64,000 bases of DNA from Ophthalmolycus amberensis (GCA_024529925.1 JAFEUB010001564.1:77501-141500); one strand, 5' to 3'; counted from the first letter of the stretch, positions 11,501-38,200 are shown. Program-made: numbers and translations. Notes: a model not told the origin generated them from the letters alone.

Positions 11501-13269
11501 AATATGAGTCTATGAAGCATGCTCACATACTAACCATTAAAATATGAGTATATGAAGCATGCTCACATACTAGCCATTAAAATATGAGTCTATGAAGCAT
11601 GCTCACATACTAACCATTAAAATATGAGTCTATGAAGCATGCTCACATACTAACCATTCAAATATGAGTCTATGAAGCATGCTCACATACTAACCATTAA
11701 AATATGAGTCTATGAAGCATGCTCACATACTAACCATTCAAATATGAGTCTATGAAGCATGCTCACATACTAACCATTAAAATATGAGTCTATGAAGCAT
11801 GCTCATATACTAACCATTAAAATATGAGTCTATGAAGCATGCTCATATACTAACCATTAAAATATGAGTCTATGAAGCATGCTCACATACTAGCCATTAA
11901 AATATGAGTCTATGAAGCATGCTCACATACTAACCATTAAAATATGAGTCTATGAAGCATGCTCACATACTAACCATTAAAATATGAGTCTATGAAGCAT
12001 GCTCACATACTAACCATTAAAATATGAGTCTATGAAGCATGCTCACATACTAACCATTAAAATATGAGTCTATGAAGCATGCTCACATACTAACCATTCA
12101 AATATGAGTCTATGAAGCATGCTCACATACTAACCATTAAAATATGAGTCTATGAAGCATGCTCATATACTAACCATTAAAATATGAGTCTATGAAGCAT
12201 GCTCACATACTAACCATTAAAATATGAGTATATGAAGCATGCTCACATACTAACCATTAAAATATGAGTCTATGAAGCATGCTCACATACTAACCATTAA
12301 AATATGAGTCTATGAAGCATGCTCACATACTAACCATTACAATATGAGTCTATGAAGCATGCTCACATACTAACCATTAAAATATGAGTCTATGAAGCAT
12401 GCTCACATACTAACCATTAAAATATGAGTCTATGAAGCATGCTCACATACTAACCATTAAAATATGAGTCTATGAAGCATGCTCACATACTAACCATTAA
12501 AATATGAGTCTATGAAGCATGCTCACATACTAACCATTAAAATATGAGTCTATGAAGCATGCTCACATACTAACCATTAAAATATGAGTCTATGAAGCAT
12601 GCTCACATACTAACCATTAAAATATGAGTATATGAAGCATGCTCACATACTAACCATTAAAATATGAGTCTATGAAGCATGCTCACATACTAACCATTAA
12701 AATATGAGTCTATGAAGCATGCTCACATACTAACCATTAAAATATGAGTCTATGAAGCATGCTCACATACTAACCATTAAAATATGAGTCTATGAAGCAT
12801 GCTCATATACTAACCATTAAAATATGAGTCTATGACGCATGCTCATATACTAACCATTAAAATATGAGTATATGAAGCATGCTCACATACTAACCATTAA
12901 AATATGAGTATATGAAGCATGCTCACATACTAACCATTAAAATATGAGTATATGAAGCATGCTCACATACTAACCATTAAAATATGAGTATATGAAGCAT
13001 GCTCACATACTAACCATTAAAATATGAGTCTATGAAGCATGCTCACATACTAACCATTAAAATATGAGTCTATGAAGCATGCTCATATACTAACCATTAA
13101 AATATGAGTCTATGAAGCATGCTCACATACTAACCATTAAAATATGAGTCTATGAAGCATGCTCACATACTAACCATTAAAATATGAGTCTATGAAGCAT
13201 GCTCACATACTAACCATTAAAATATGAGTCTATGAAGCATGCTCATATACTAACCATTAAAATATGAGT
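8541..13269. repeat. satellite array: 118 copies of a 40-bp unit
   Basis: Each unit starts AATATGAGTC, continues TATGAAGCAT and GCTCACATAC, and ends TAACCATTAA. The phase is kept exactly from 8541 to 13261 (4720 bp = 118 x 40) with no insertion or deletion, then a 9-bp partial unit ends the array. Variation is by substitution at a few recurrent sites: C or A (rarely G) at unit position 10, C or T at position 25, A or G at 33, and occasional changes at 38-39. Every intact unit holds the 8-bp palindrome AGCATGCT (an SphI site). There are no unique spacers and no long reading frame. Confidence 0.98.
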
Positions 13270-13299
13270 GTCTGAACTTCCTGGTTGATTTGTGGTTAC

Positions 13300-13376
13300 A
13301 GACTGAACGGTGATTGGCTTTCACAACCAAGAATTAGTTCGACTCACGAGCTACATGGAGAGCTAGCCGGGCGGTG
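13300..13376 (-). pseudogene. tRNA-Lys relic with inverted cassette flank
   Basis: On the minus strand GCCCGGCTAGCTC, identical to the first 13 nt of tRNA-Lys-CTT, starts at about 13376. The sequence then diverges, with only scattered tRNA-like matches. The minus-strand sequence upstream (13377-13490: CATCTGTAAAAACAGG, then GAAGCAAAGTTTGCAAAAC) matches the flank of the 5963 gene, so this is an inverted and decayed copy of the same cassette. It lies 30-100 bp from the right end of the 40-bp array. Confidence 0.6.
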
Positions 13377-13789
13377 AGATTCAATACTTACATTATATCT
13401 AATTAATGAGAACTTTTTCATATCTGGTTGAGTTTTGCAAACTTTGCTTCATTCCTGTTTTTACAGATGATTTTTTTTCTGCAAGAATAAAGATTACTGT
13501 GGAAAATATGCGATACAAATACCGGATAAATATATACACAAATACAAATGCAAATAAAACAGCTAGTAGCTTACTGTCGGTCCAGCAGCCTCGTGACAGA
13601 ATGCAGGTGACGTTCATCATTCATTACAGTATACGTTACATTACAGTATATGATTACCCTTTGACGTCATCAACAGGCAGGTCATTTTGTCAGATCCTGC
13701 AGGCTCATCCCGACAACAACAAATAAGAATTAAGTTATTTGCATAAATAAAGGCCACACTGCATATGAATAATAAAGACAGACCAACAG

Positions 13790-14240
13790 ATTAAAGCCGT
13801 TCTCACAGCGGCCTCAGGGGAATCGAGCAGCGCATCCTGGCCAGCGGGACAGTCAGCAGACCACCCTGCAGCTGGTGACGTGCGCCACACCACCCTGGTG
13901 CAGTGGCGCAATAAGCGGGTGAAGAGGCAGGACAATGAAATGGTCATGCAGGGGCTTGACCTATAGCCGTATCATGTCTCTGGCAGCTCACCCTGCCTGC
14001 TAATGTGCCGCCAGCGTCTGCACCCAACTGCCCAGCTCAGCAGTCCGACCTGCAGCACTGTCGGCCAGGCAAGGATGAAGAGAAAGGTCTCGGAGCTGCA
14101 TCCCCAATGTCAGCTCTTCCCTGCTCCATCCTTGGGCCATCAGCTGAGGCTTGCTCCACTTCCCTCCCAGGTGCCTTCTCTGGCTTACCCGCAGCGTACT
14201 GTAGGTGCTGTATGCTATATTAGAATAATATTGGGCTGGA
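13790..14240. other. GC-rich island with exon-like composition, unidentified
   Basis: This stretch and a smaller one at 14440-14590 are clearly more GC-rich and codon-like than the AT-rich surroundings, but no frame is open throughout and I recognise no domain. It could be a decayed transposon or retrocopy. An unidentified piece at 15590-15740 is similar in composition. Confidence 0.3.
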
Positions 14241-15003
14241 AACGGGAGAGAATGTCAATAAAAGACTGGCTTTGGTAATGTTGAGTATTTCTCTGTTCGT
14301 ATGATCAATTGATTTCAATTGTATTTGTTGGCATGAAGGTTTCAAAAACAATGTTTAGCATCTAAAGTGTAATATGGACGGTACACCATTACAGTGATTT
14401 GAACACAACATTGAGAGATACATACATGTGTGTATCACAGGAGCGTCCAGCAGATTGTAATCTCGAGGATGTCGTCAGGATGGACTCCAACAACGCCACA
14501 CGGGAGACCTTCAGTGAGGGAGACCACAGCTCACACGTCTGCCTGGGGGGTGCTGTTCAGTGCCGAGGTGACAGGGTGAGACTTCACTCTTTAACCCAAA
14601 GGCTCTTTGAAGAGTTGTGACCACAAGCACAACTAATCTGGTGCACAAGCACAGCTATTGTCTGCATAATATCACTCTCTACACAAGCGGCATTCTTTCT
14701 TTTTATAAGTTCTAGATATCATATCTTCTATTCACTGACTGTCTCTCACATTTATATTATTCATGTTAATCCATGATGAAGTAGTCCACCCAACTAAGCT
14801 TGCATTACCCACTATTGTTCTAGAGAAGGAGATTACCCAAAGCCTGCCTACAAGCAGATATACTTTTCCATAATAGGCTTATTTCCAGCAGGCATTTCTA
14901 TTTGTCAAAGATCGTTGGCCACATGAGTAACCGTGTGCAGCCTGGAGGAGAGTGGTGACAAGTTGTTCATCTGGAGTCCATTGTTCAGTGGACAGGAAGG
15001 TAG

Positions 15004-15046
15004 CCGTCCAATCATTTCATCACAGCAGAATGAAATGATTGGACGG
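15004..15046. repeat. perfect 17-bp inverted repeat with 9-nt loop
   Basis: The arm at 15004-15020 (CCGTCCAATCATTTCAT) is the exact reverse complement of 15030-15046. The loop is CACAGCAGA. No gene or transposon feature explains it. Confidence 0.85.
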
Positions 15047-15395
15047 GCTTCTCACAGTCCTGCAACAGCCACAGATACCAGATTGTTTCCTTTTAATTGT
15101 TATATCGTTTGATTTATTATTTAAACATTCATACACTGCCAACCTGCCCATCAGTATCTAATCTAAAGGCTGAGGGCCACCCACACACTGATAGCACGGT
15201 CTTAAAGGGGCAAAACATAAAGAGAAGTTATCTCATAAGGCACATGTTCTTATGATTCACACAGATTGAGAAATGTCTGATGCAGTTGAGGGGAAAGTGT
15301 GATTTTGTAAAAAGACAAAGAGCTGTGGCACTGTTTACACCTGCATTATATTCTTCTTTTCTCTTTCCCTGTATAATATTCAGTGGCACAACAAC

Positions 15396-15506
15396 CCAGA
15401 CCAGATCAGCATCCTTCAGGTCCTCACAACAACCAGACCAGATCAGCATCCTTCAGGTCCTCACAACAACCAGACCAGATCAGCATCCTTCAGGTCCTCT
15501 GCTGCT
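15396..15506. repeat. three tandem copies of a 37-bp unit
   Basis: CCAGATCAGCATCCTTCAGG starts at 15401, 15438 and 15475, an exact 37-bp period with essentially identical copies. Confidence 0.9.
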
Positions 15507-15869
15507 CCATCTGTGCTGGTCCCTCTGCCCGCTCTGCTCCTGACCCCCTGCGTGGTTCGGAGCCTGGCTGACGAAAGAAGAAGAAGACCATGGACCGCCT
15601 CAGGACTGGGAATGAATTTCAACAGCTCTGTGGAGGCACGCTCTTTCGCCCATCGGCTTGTGGATGCCACACCACCCGTGGTCAAGCTGTAGACCATCTC
15701 GGACCGGCTGGGTTTGAGTTTGTCACAAACGCTCGACATAGAAAACATACTAAGTGGCTGGTTTTAATGTCTGTGTATGTCTCTTTCTGCCTCCTTGATA
15801 TGTCTTTGTTCAACACAGATTGGAGGGAGAGGATCCTGGGTAACAACACACAACACTACTGATTCATGC

Positions 15870-16258
15870 CATAAAGTTGGTCTGGTGTTTAAGAAAAATA
15901 AGCACAACAGAAATAACCTTCTGTATATATTGTAAATATTAAAAGTGTGACTTTTTTGCTTGTTTGTTTTACGTGACAGAAGCTTTTTATCACTTGTTTT
16001 ACCAGCAGAGCAGTGTTTTAGTGTTTGACATTTTCAGTATATTTTGTACTTTTCTACCAAAAACATGTGGAATACAGGAGTGGAGCAGAGTTTGCAAACT
16101 CAATCAGATCATAAAACCTCTCGCATTAATAGGACAGCTTCCTCTAGCTCCTGATGGACAGCAGAGCCAATTGTATTTGTCATGGAGTGCAGCAGAATAG
16201 TGCAGTTACTACTCTACCAGTATCACAACCCACCACCAGAGGGCGACGTCTGCCGCCC
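15870..16258 (+). repeat. tRNA-Lys cassette flank with truncated tRNA
   Basis: The sequence follows the upstream flank of the intact tRNA genes: TTGGTCTGGTGTTTAAG, CAGGAGTGGAGCAGAGTTTG, CTCGCATTAATAGGACAG, then CCACCAGAGGGCGACGTC. It ends with GCCCGG, the first bases of tRNA-Lys, at about 16254, after which the tRNA is missing. It is a third plus-strand copy of the cassette with its RNA gene lost. Confidence 0.6.
16233..16245 (+). promoter_or_regulatory. CTCF-like core motif in cassette flank
   Basis: Same 13-mer as at 5941-5953 (CCACCAGAGGGCG), kept although the adjoining tRNA has been lost. Confidence 0.4.
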
Positions 16259-16435
16259 GGAGAGGCGACAAGCAGGAGGAAATGGTCAACGCTGATTGGT
16301 TGAGAAACGATGGAGGCATTTTGGAGATGGGCCGTTGTCACATTAGAGCAAGATGAAAGAGCCGAGATGTGATTGTTGGTTTGTGATGCTTTCATGGTAT
16401 GCTGCATGTTCAACAAGAGACCTTCAAAACACCTC

Positions 16436-16497
16436 CGCCCATCGTGGGGGTCGAACCCACGACCGGAGATTAAGTCTCACGCGCTACCAGGTGTTCA
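16436..16497 (-). pseudogene. tRNA-Lys pseudogene
   Basis: On the minus strand the T arm and 3' acceptor differ from tRNA-Lys-CTT by about two bases (GGTCGTGGGTTCGACCCC, then ending ATGGGCG). The anticodon arm has lost two bases (GAGACTTAATCTC instead of GAGACTCTTAATCTC), leaving a 5-nt loop, and the 5' half is degraded. It should not give a functional tRNA. Confidence 0.75.
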
Positions 16498-17039
16498 GAT
16501 GAATGAAGCAGCATCGGGACACTGAGCAAACGTCACACACGTAAATCATGTTTGTTTATCTCTTATTTCCTTTCATATTGAAGGTTTTCCCTCAACACCT
16601 ACAGTCTCTTATATATATATATACTTTATTCATGAATTACTTATTTTTCTACCAAATGTGTAGGCTTAAACTTCCCACATCCACGCTGAACATGGAATAA
16701 AGAGCCTCATGAAATAAACCACATGCTTAACAACAAAGGATACATTTCTATGAAAGTTATCATGCATCATGAATAATTACTGCATCGATAAACCATTCCC
16801 TTCACAGCCGCACTGGATTTAATCAACGCGATCTGCTGACCTGTTAATGGGTTGATTGGACGTTAGAATATCGAAATGTACAATTGAAACAATCGGTCTT
16901 TTAAATGAATTATTTCGAGCCTTACTTCTATTTTATTACCCGAGTCAGTCAAAATAATGTATCAATAGTGAGGTATTTCATGATAATTTTTTGAAGGTTT
17001 TAACGATATAAAATAAACAAACGGATCCTTAATAATCTT

Positions 17040-17230
17040 TATTTGTAGCCAACCAATCACATTACTCCGCAGGAAAACCAGAACGAACCATTGTCTGGGG
17101 GAGTACAGGCACGTGTCTCCTGACGTCGCTTAGTTTCTACCAATAGCATCCCTGACCACGCCCACGACATTGTCTGTAGAGCTCATTGATATTCATTGGG
17201 GTCGCAGATCTGACTCCTGATTGGATAATA
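17040..17230. promoter_or_regulatory. promoter-like island with four CCAAT boxes, E-box and CRE-like site
   Basis: CCAAT boxes lie at 17053 and 17140 (plus) and at 17195 and 17220 (minus, as ATTGG). There is a CACGTG E-box at 17110-17115, TGACGTCG at 17121-17128 and a CCACGCCCAC GC/KLF-type box near 17157. It lies 1.1-1.3 kb past the copz2 stop codon. I see no gene starting from it. Confidence 0.35.
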
Positions 17231-17748
17231 GCCGCACAAAGGGGAATGAATTGTATTCTAGACATTATTAGTGTTTTGGATTAAGCATAAATAAATAAAT
17301 AAATACAAAAAAATGTTAACAAAACCAACAGAACAATACACAAAGAATACATTATTGTTTTATTCTCCATTAAATGTCACAAACAGACATCAGACAAAAG
17401 GTTTCAACATTCAAATGTAACAAAATGTCTTTGGCTTCTTTTTTCTTCTCAACTAAGAAAATATTGAATATTTATTAACATTTTGAAGTCTCAGAAAATA
17501 GACATTATCCCGCATAATCTTTTTTATAATCTTCAAGGTCCCTTTAAGATGAATTATATGTACAAATATTAATTTAACTTCATGAGAGAATTCCACTGAA
17601 AGGAACATGTTTATTGTACCGACAGTGAGACAGTGAGACTCTCACACATGCTGCTGACTTGGTTTAGTCTCGTTACATTCTTTAAATCAGCTGGATGTGA
17701 TTAAGGAGCACAGTCCAAACAATACACTTAATTAAACTGAGAAATACC

Positions 17749-17779
<31 letters not shown>

Positions 17780-18368
17780 TGTGGGGTTTATCTGATATGT
17801 GCCTATTCTTATTGTCCAGATTATCCTTGAGATTGATTCAAATATGATTAGCATACGTAACATTTCATGTAACTCTTTTAGTTTTTAGTGCTTTGGAGGG
17901 GGGGGGGGGGGGGGGCTTCATTTATAAAACAGTGTAAATTGTACACATCAGCAATATGCAAAACAGCTGAAATACATCCAGATGAAGTGCTTTGAGTAGA
18001 TGCTGCACCACCAGTAGGTCAGTGATCAGTGATCAGGCGTGCAGGATTCTCATTGGTTAGCTTGGTGCTTAATAACTTGAGACCCGAGTCTCCACATCTC
18101 CTTCTGTTCCCTGATGTTAAACATCAAACCTGCATGAATATGAGCCGGCATCGCTCCCAAAGCACATAACTTAATTACATGTCACACACAATGCAACAAA
18201 ACGCCATCACACAAGAAAGAGAACCCGATTACTGCTTACTGCTGATGAAGCCGCCTGTCAGGCTCGTAGCAACATTCCCTCGAGCTTCTCCCATAAAAAC
18301 AAATGACCTTCAGGACTAAAACTGTTCTCTAGATCTTTCTTGACAATCCTAAATGTGTCTGGTCCGAG
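17231..18368 (-). other. copz2: likely copz2 3' UTR and downstream sequence
   Basis: This AT-rich stretch follows the copz2 stop codon on the minus strand. AATAAA-type signals read on that strand lie near 17358 and 17610, but I cannot choose the real end. It also contains a GT run at 17748-17782 and a poly-G run of about 20 at 17896-17916. Confidence 0.45.
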
Positions 18369-32731
<14,363 letters not shown>

Positions 32732-33000
32732 CGCCGCCGTGCTCGCTCGGTGTGTTGACGTGGACAGCTCTGAGCTGTCACACCGAGATCATTGCCTTCC
32801 TTCTTTTTTCTTTTTTCTTTTTTTCACGGAGCCGCCCGGGCGCGATCCCGGCACCCGCGCAGCCAACCGGATAAACCCACAGTAGCGCGAGTGTACGGCA
32901 CAGCGCGCGGTCCCGACTGCCTTTTCCTCCCTCCCCTCGCTCATAGCCTTTCACAATAAAGGTTTTTGGGCTCCTTTCGGAGGCCGTCTACAGCTCACCG
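32732..33000 (-). promoter_or_regulatory. copz2: copz2 5' UTR and promoter region
   Basis: A GC- and CpG-rich block (CCCGGGCGCG, GCGCGCGG) lies directly upstream of the copz2 start on the minus strand, unlike the AT-rich sequence beyond it. No clear TATA box. The start site is not determined. Confidence 0.45.
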
Positions 33001-33892
33001 CGTGTGTCCATGATGTCACATTGAAGCATGAGGCTGTGATATTCTGTATGTTAGATTTATATTCAGTATTTGTAGACAAACAATTGACGCATGTGGAGCC
33101 AAAGCTGATAAAGCGTATCATTATCATCCAATTACAACAATATATATATCATATATATATATGTTCCCTCATTATGATGAACCCCGGCACTGTTTATCTT
33201 TGATTTAATCCCATACGGCCGCCATGAATGGTCATTGGCGTGTATTAATCCGCTTAAAAAAATAGACAAATGCGGTATTTCGTCCTGTTTGAGCGAGGTT
33301 ATGTGTGTTTGTTTTGAAAGAATCTATACATTTGCGAGGAATTTGTTAAAGATTGTCTGAGGAGGTCTGACAGCCACCGACAGGTGTGGTGAGGTCGGAG
33401 GTATCGAGAGACCAACTAACACATTGTTGGTGTTGTGTTGTTGTGGGATTTGTTGACAGTGAGAAGAATATGGAATAACATACGCCTTATAGTTTAGATA
33501 AAAGACATGGCTAGTGGTGAGCAGACTCTCTTGGCATGTGCAGGTTTTGGGTCTCAGCATGCACATGTAGCATGAACTGTACACAATGTGCCTTCATTTT
33601 AGGGAACTTGTAACTTATTCCCAATACCAAATGCTAATAATAGCATGTTTCTGTCTCTTCTATCAGCTGGTTTTTAAGAAAGAAACAGACATACGGTGAC
33701 ACATTCATGCTGAGCAACAACTATGGAATCAGTTCCTTGTCCCTGCCTGCACGGCTTGGGTTAGGTCTTCGGTATAACGTTATGGTAAGACGTCCCAATG
33801 ATGGTTCAGTCAGGTTGGATGAAATGCAGTGCAGAAGATGACACGATACACATTGATGGGGATGCAGCAACCAGCACTCGTACACCTCTGGG

Positions 33893-34186
33893 GTTCAATT
33901 TACCTCCAGGGCACAACAGGAGGGCGTTTGAGCTGACCAGAGAGGCGTTGTTGGGTCAATCAGGGAGTAGGTCAGTGGGACCTTTCTGACCATGTGTTGG
34001 GATGCCCCTGTGATCTTAGAGGTGTCCACCACTCTCTGAAGCTTTGTTTCACTCCTCGCCTTAAGATTCCCAAACCAGGAGATCAGGAGGACATTTAAAG
34101 TTGATTCAATGAAAGATCTATAAAACAGAGGTTGAAGGGTGTAGTTCCTCAGTAAAAACAGTCTTACTCATGCTGTTAGGGTGACA
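33893..34186 (-). pseudogene. LINE reverse-transcriptase C-terminal remnant
   Basis: Minus-strand translation gives LFYRSFIESTLNVLLISWFG followed by NLKARSETKLQRVVDTSKIT, and then a degenerate tail that stops. This matches the pattern of the last part of L2/CR1-type LINE polymerases, where an FY.SFI.S.L motif precedes a W.G.L.....N.L.RVV motif. It is a 5'-truncated fragment without the catalytic motifs. Confidence 0.65.
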
Positions 34187-35230
34187 GGAAAAGCATCGTG
34201 CTGTAGGGACCTTTTAGCTATTTAGCGACGTGCAAGATGTGTGAAATTAGAATGTCCAGCAACAAACTGACTGTTACATCACTTCCACACCAGTCCTTCG
34301 GTTCGTTTGGCCGTATATGCTGACTCCTTGACAGTAGATGGATTTGCTCGCCTTCCTTCAGGAAAATAATAAAATGAGGTGTTTCATTCTTATCCACTGA
34401 ATGAGACTAAGATTCAGACACAATCATTGTTGTACAATTAGTTACAAAAAATATTTGCCTTCTTTTCCTGTTTGTTTTTAACAATCCAAACACCGCATTC
34501 TGTCATTGAGCCCCTATTATGCTTACAGATGCTGTATTGACATGTTATAAGGCATTCAATTCCCATTGGGAGACCTTGATACTGTATGGGTTACACTCTG
34601 AGGTCTGCTATCATTCTCAAGTGACACAACGTTTCCCTTTTTACGAGTTTAATTATTTGAATTTAGATGCAACATATAGCTCACATATTACATTTAGACA
34701 TATTACATTTAGATATACATATTACATTTAGATATATTACATTTAGATATACATATTACATTAGAGAGCTTTCATTTTGCTTTCAAATTCCACATCAGAA
34801 AGCCCTGAGTGACACTCTGAGGTGGCCTGATGTCAATCACAAATGTATCATTTGTGATTAGGTTTGACTAATTACTCACACAATTGAAATACAATTTTCC
34901 CTGAAATACAGCTGGTATTTACTATAATCTTATTACATTTATATATATATATATACATATATTTATATGTATTATTCACTGTTTCATTTGTTTAATTTAT
35001 TAATGATTATTATTATTAGTAGTAGTCGTAGTAGTAGTAGTAATATGTGTTTTTCTCCATTATATATATCCATATATTTATATATCTTTTGTTTTATTTA
35101 GGGTTTTTATTTACGTGTCAGACTGACTGACAAACTATGAATGAGCAATAGATAATTAATAAGTAATAATGGTGCAAATACTTCGGTAAATATTTCCCCC
35201 ATCTCGCTCACGCCCCCCTTTTACCCTGCC
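34187..35230. other. intergenic between copz2 and praf2, no gene seen
   Basis: AT-rich sequence with a short tandem repeat at 34680-34765 (TTACATTTAGATATACATA type), an AT run at 34940-34960 and a TAG trinucleotide stretch near 35020-35045. Confidence 0.55.
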
Positions 35231-35232
35231 GT

Positions 35233-35248
35233 GCATTCTGGGAAATTG
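35233..35248 (-). promoter_or_regulatory. ZNF143-like promoter element of praf2
   Basis: Read on the minus strand this is CAATTTCCCAGAATGC, close to the ZNF143/Staf-type vertebrate promoter motif (ACTACAATTCCCAGAATGC). It lies 23 bp upstream of the praf2 start codon. Confidence 0.5.
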
Positions 35249-35270
35249 AGTTTATTATCGCTCAGGAAAG

Positions 35271-38200
35271 ATGGCAGGCGTGCAGCCGCCACCCCTCCGG
35301 AGCCTGGATGATTTCCTCCTGAGCTCGGCCCGGTTCTCCGCGCCCGATGTGCGCGACCTGGACCGCTGGAACAACCGCATCATCAACAACCTGCTGTACT
35401 ACCAGAGCAACTACCTGGTGTCCGCGCTGGGCCTCCTGCTCGTGGTGGGGTAAGTTTCATTCCCTGACGTGGTCACCCCGCCACCCCGCCCCCCCTGACC
35501 CTTTCTGTCGAAACGAACGCACTGGAAGCCTGTCGTGAAGACTGTGGACTTACAGTGTGTTTCACGTTCTCCTGCAACATGACACAGACTTTAACAAATG
35601 AGAGAACAGACTTAAGCTACAGCAGCCTTTAGCTGATGCTAACGATGCTAACGTTCCTGTAGCCTGCTCTCCTTTGGAGAGGAAAGTGCTGAGTGAGGAA
35701 GAAGCACTCAGGGATTCGTCTTCAGTAAGAGTAGCCTCATACCCCTGTGTAGAAATACTCATTCAAATGTTTACCAAAGTAAAAGCACAGAAGTATTAAC
35801 ATCTAAATATACTGAAAGAACCAAAAGTAAAAGTAGTCACTCTGTAGAACAGAATGATATATATTATTGAATCATAATTATTGACGCATTAATGTGTTCA
35901 TCCCTTGAATGTTCCAGCTGGTACAGGTGGGGCTCATCATGTCGTGTGCTGTATATACTGCAGGGTAGCTGGTGGCTCGTGACTTGTCACCATTGCTGTT
36001 GGACTGTAGTGAACGATGGATTTCAGATGCAGCCTTCAGCGACTCTGTTAGTCCGTCTGACCAGGCGGCAACCTCGCCTCCGCCATTGAAGCCAATGAGG
36101 AAGTGTCTGAAAACGTTCAGCTTTCATAGCAACTTCAGAATCAGTCCTAAAGCTAATCTCAGAGGCAGAACTGACTGAACGTGTCTTTTGTCTCTCAGGT
36201 ACTGCCAGCCCTACCAGTTGCTGGTGGGGGCGACGGTGGTCACCTTGTTGTTCCTGGGCTTCGTCTGGGTCGCCGAGAACCAAGCTCCCATTCGCCGCTT
36301 CCGTAGAAACCACCCTACGATCGCCGTGTTGGCGATTCTCTCGGCCAGCTACCTCTTCGTGTCGGTGCTGGGAGGTGTGGCCGTGTTCCTGTTTGGGATC
36401 GCCTTCCCCATACTGAGTAAGACAGGAACACACGCATACATGGACACAGTGCATACAGTACATACAGTACATACAGTACATACAGTACACACAGTAAATA
36501 CAGTACATACAGTACATACAGTACATACATAGACACATTACATACAGTACATACAGTACATACAGTACATACAGTACATACAGTACATACAGTACATACA
36601 GTAAATACAGTACATACAGTACATACAGTAAATACAGTACATACAGTACATACATAGACACATTACATACAGTGCATACATAGACACAGTACATACAGTA
36701 CATACAGTGCACACAGTAAATACAGTACATACAGTACATACATAGACACATTACATACAGTACATACAGTACATACATAGACACAGTACATACAGTACAC
36801 ACAGTACATACAGTGCATACAGTGCATACATAGACACATTACATACAGTACATACAGTACACACAGTAAATACAGTACATACAGTACATACAGTACATAC
36901 AGTACATACAGTAAATACAGTACACACAGTAAATACAGTACATACAGTACATACAGTACACACAGTAAATACAGTACATACAGTACATACAGTAAATACA
37001 GTAAATACAGTACATACAGTACATACAGTACACACAGTAAATACAGTACATACAGTACATACAGTACATACAGTACATACAGTACATACATAGACACATT
37101 ACATACAGTACATACAGTACATACATAGACACAGTACATACAGTACACACAGTACATACAGTACATACAGTGCATACAGTGCATACATAGACACATTACA
37201 TACAGTACATACATAGACACAGTACATACAGTACACACAGTACATACAGTGCATACAGTGCATACATAGACACATTACATACAGTGCATACATAGACACA
37301 TTACATACAGTACATACAGTACATACATTACATACAGTACATACAGTGCATACAGTGCATACAGTGCATACAGTGCATACATTACATACAGTACATACAG
37401 TACATACATTGCATACAGTGCATACAGTGCATACATTACATACAGTACATACAGTACATACAGTGCATACATTGCATACATTGCATACAGTGCATACAGT
37501 GCATACATTACATACATTGCATACAGTAAATACAGTACATACAGTGCATACATTACATACAGTGCATACAGTACATACATTGCATACAGTGCATACATTG
37601 CATACAGTGCATACAGTACATACATTGCATACAGTGCATACAGTGCATACAGTGCATACATTGCATACAGTGCATACATTACATACATTACATACAGTGC
37701 ATACATTGCATACAGTGCATACATTGCATACAGTGCATACATTACATACATTACATACATTGCATACAGTGCATACAGTGCATACAGTGCATACAGTGCA
37801 TACAGTACATACAGTGCATACAGTGCATACAGTACATACATTACATACAGTACATACATTGCATACAGTACATACATTGCATACAGTGCATACAGTACAT
37901 ACAGTGCATACATTGCATACAGTACATACAGTGCATACAGTACATACAGTGCATACATTGCATACAGTGCATACATTACATACAGTACATACAGTACATA
38001 CAGTGCATACATTGCATACATTGCATACATTGCATACAGTGCATACAGTGCATACATTACATACATTGCATACAGTAAATACAGTACATACAGTGCATAC
38101 ATTACATACAGTGCATACAGTACATACATTGCATACAGTGCATACATTGCATACAGTGCATACAGTACATACATTGCATACAGTGCATACAGTGCATACA

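Noticed and set aside
8541..13269. CRISPR array
   Set aside because: The 40-bp units are contiguous with no unique spacers, and the genome is a fish.
17140..17165. ER-stress response element (CCAAT-N9-CCACG)
   Set aside because: The spacing between CCAAT and CCACG is 11, not 9.
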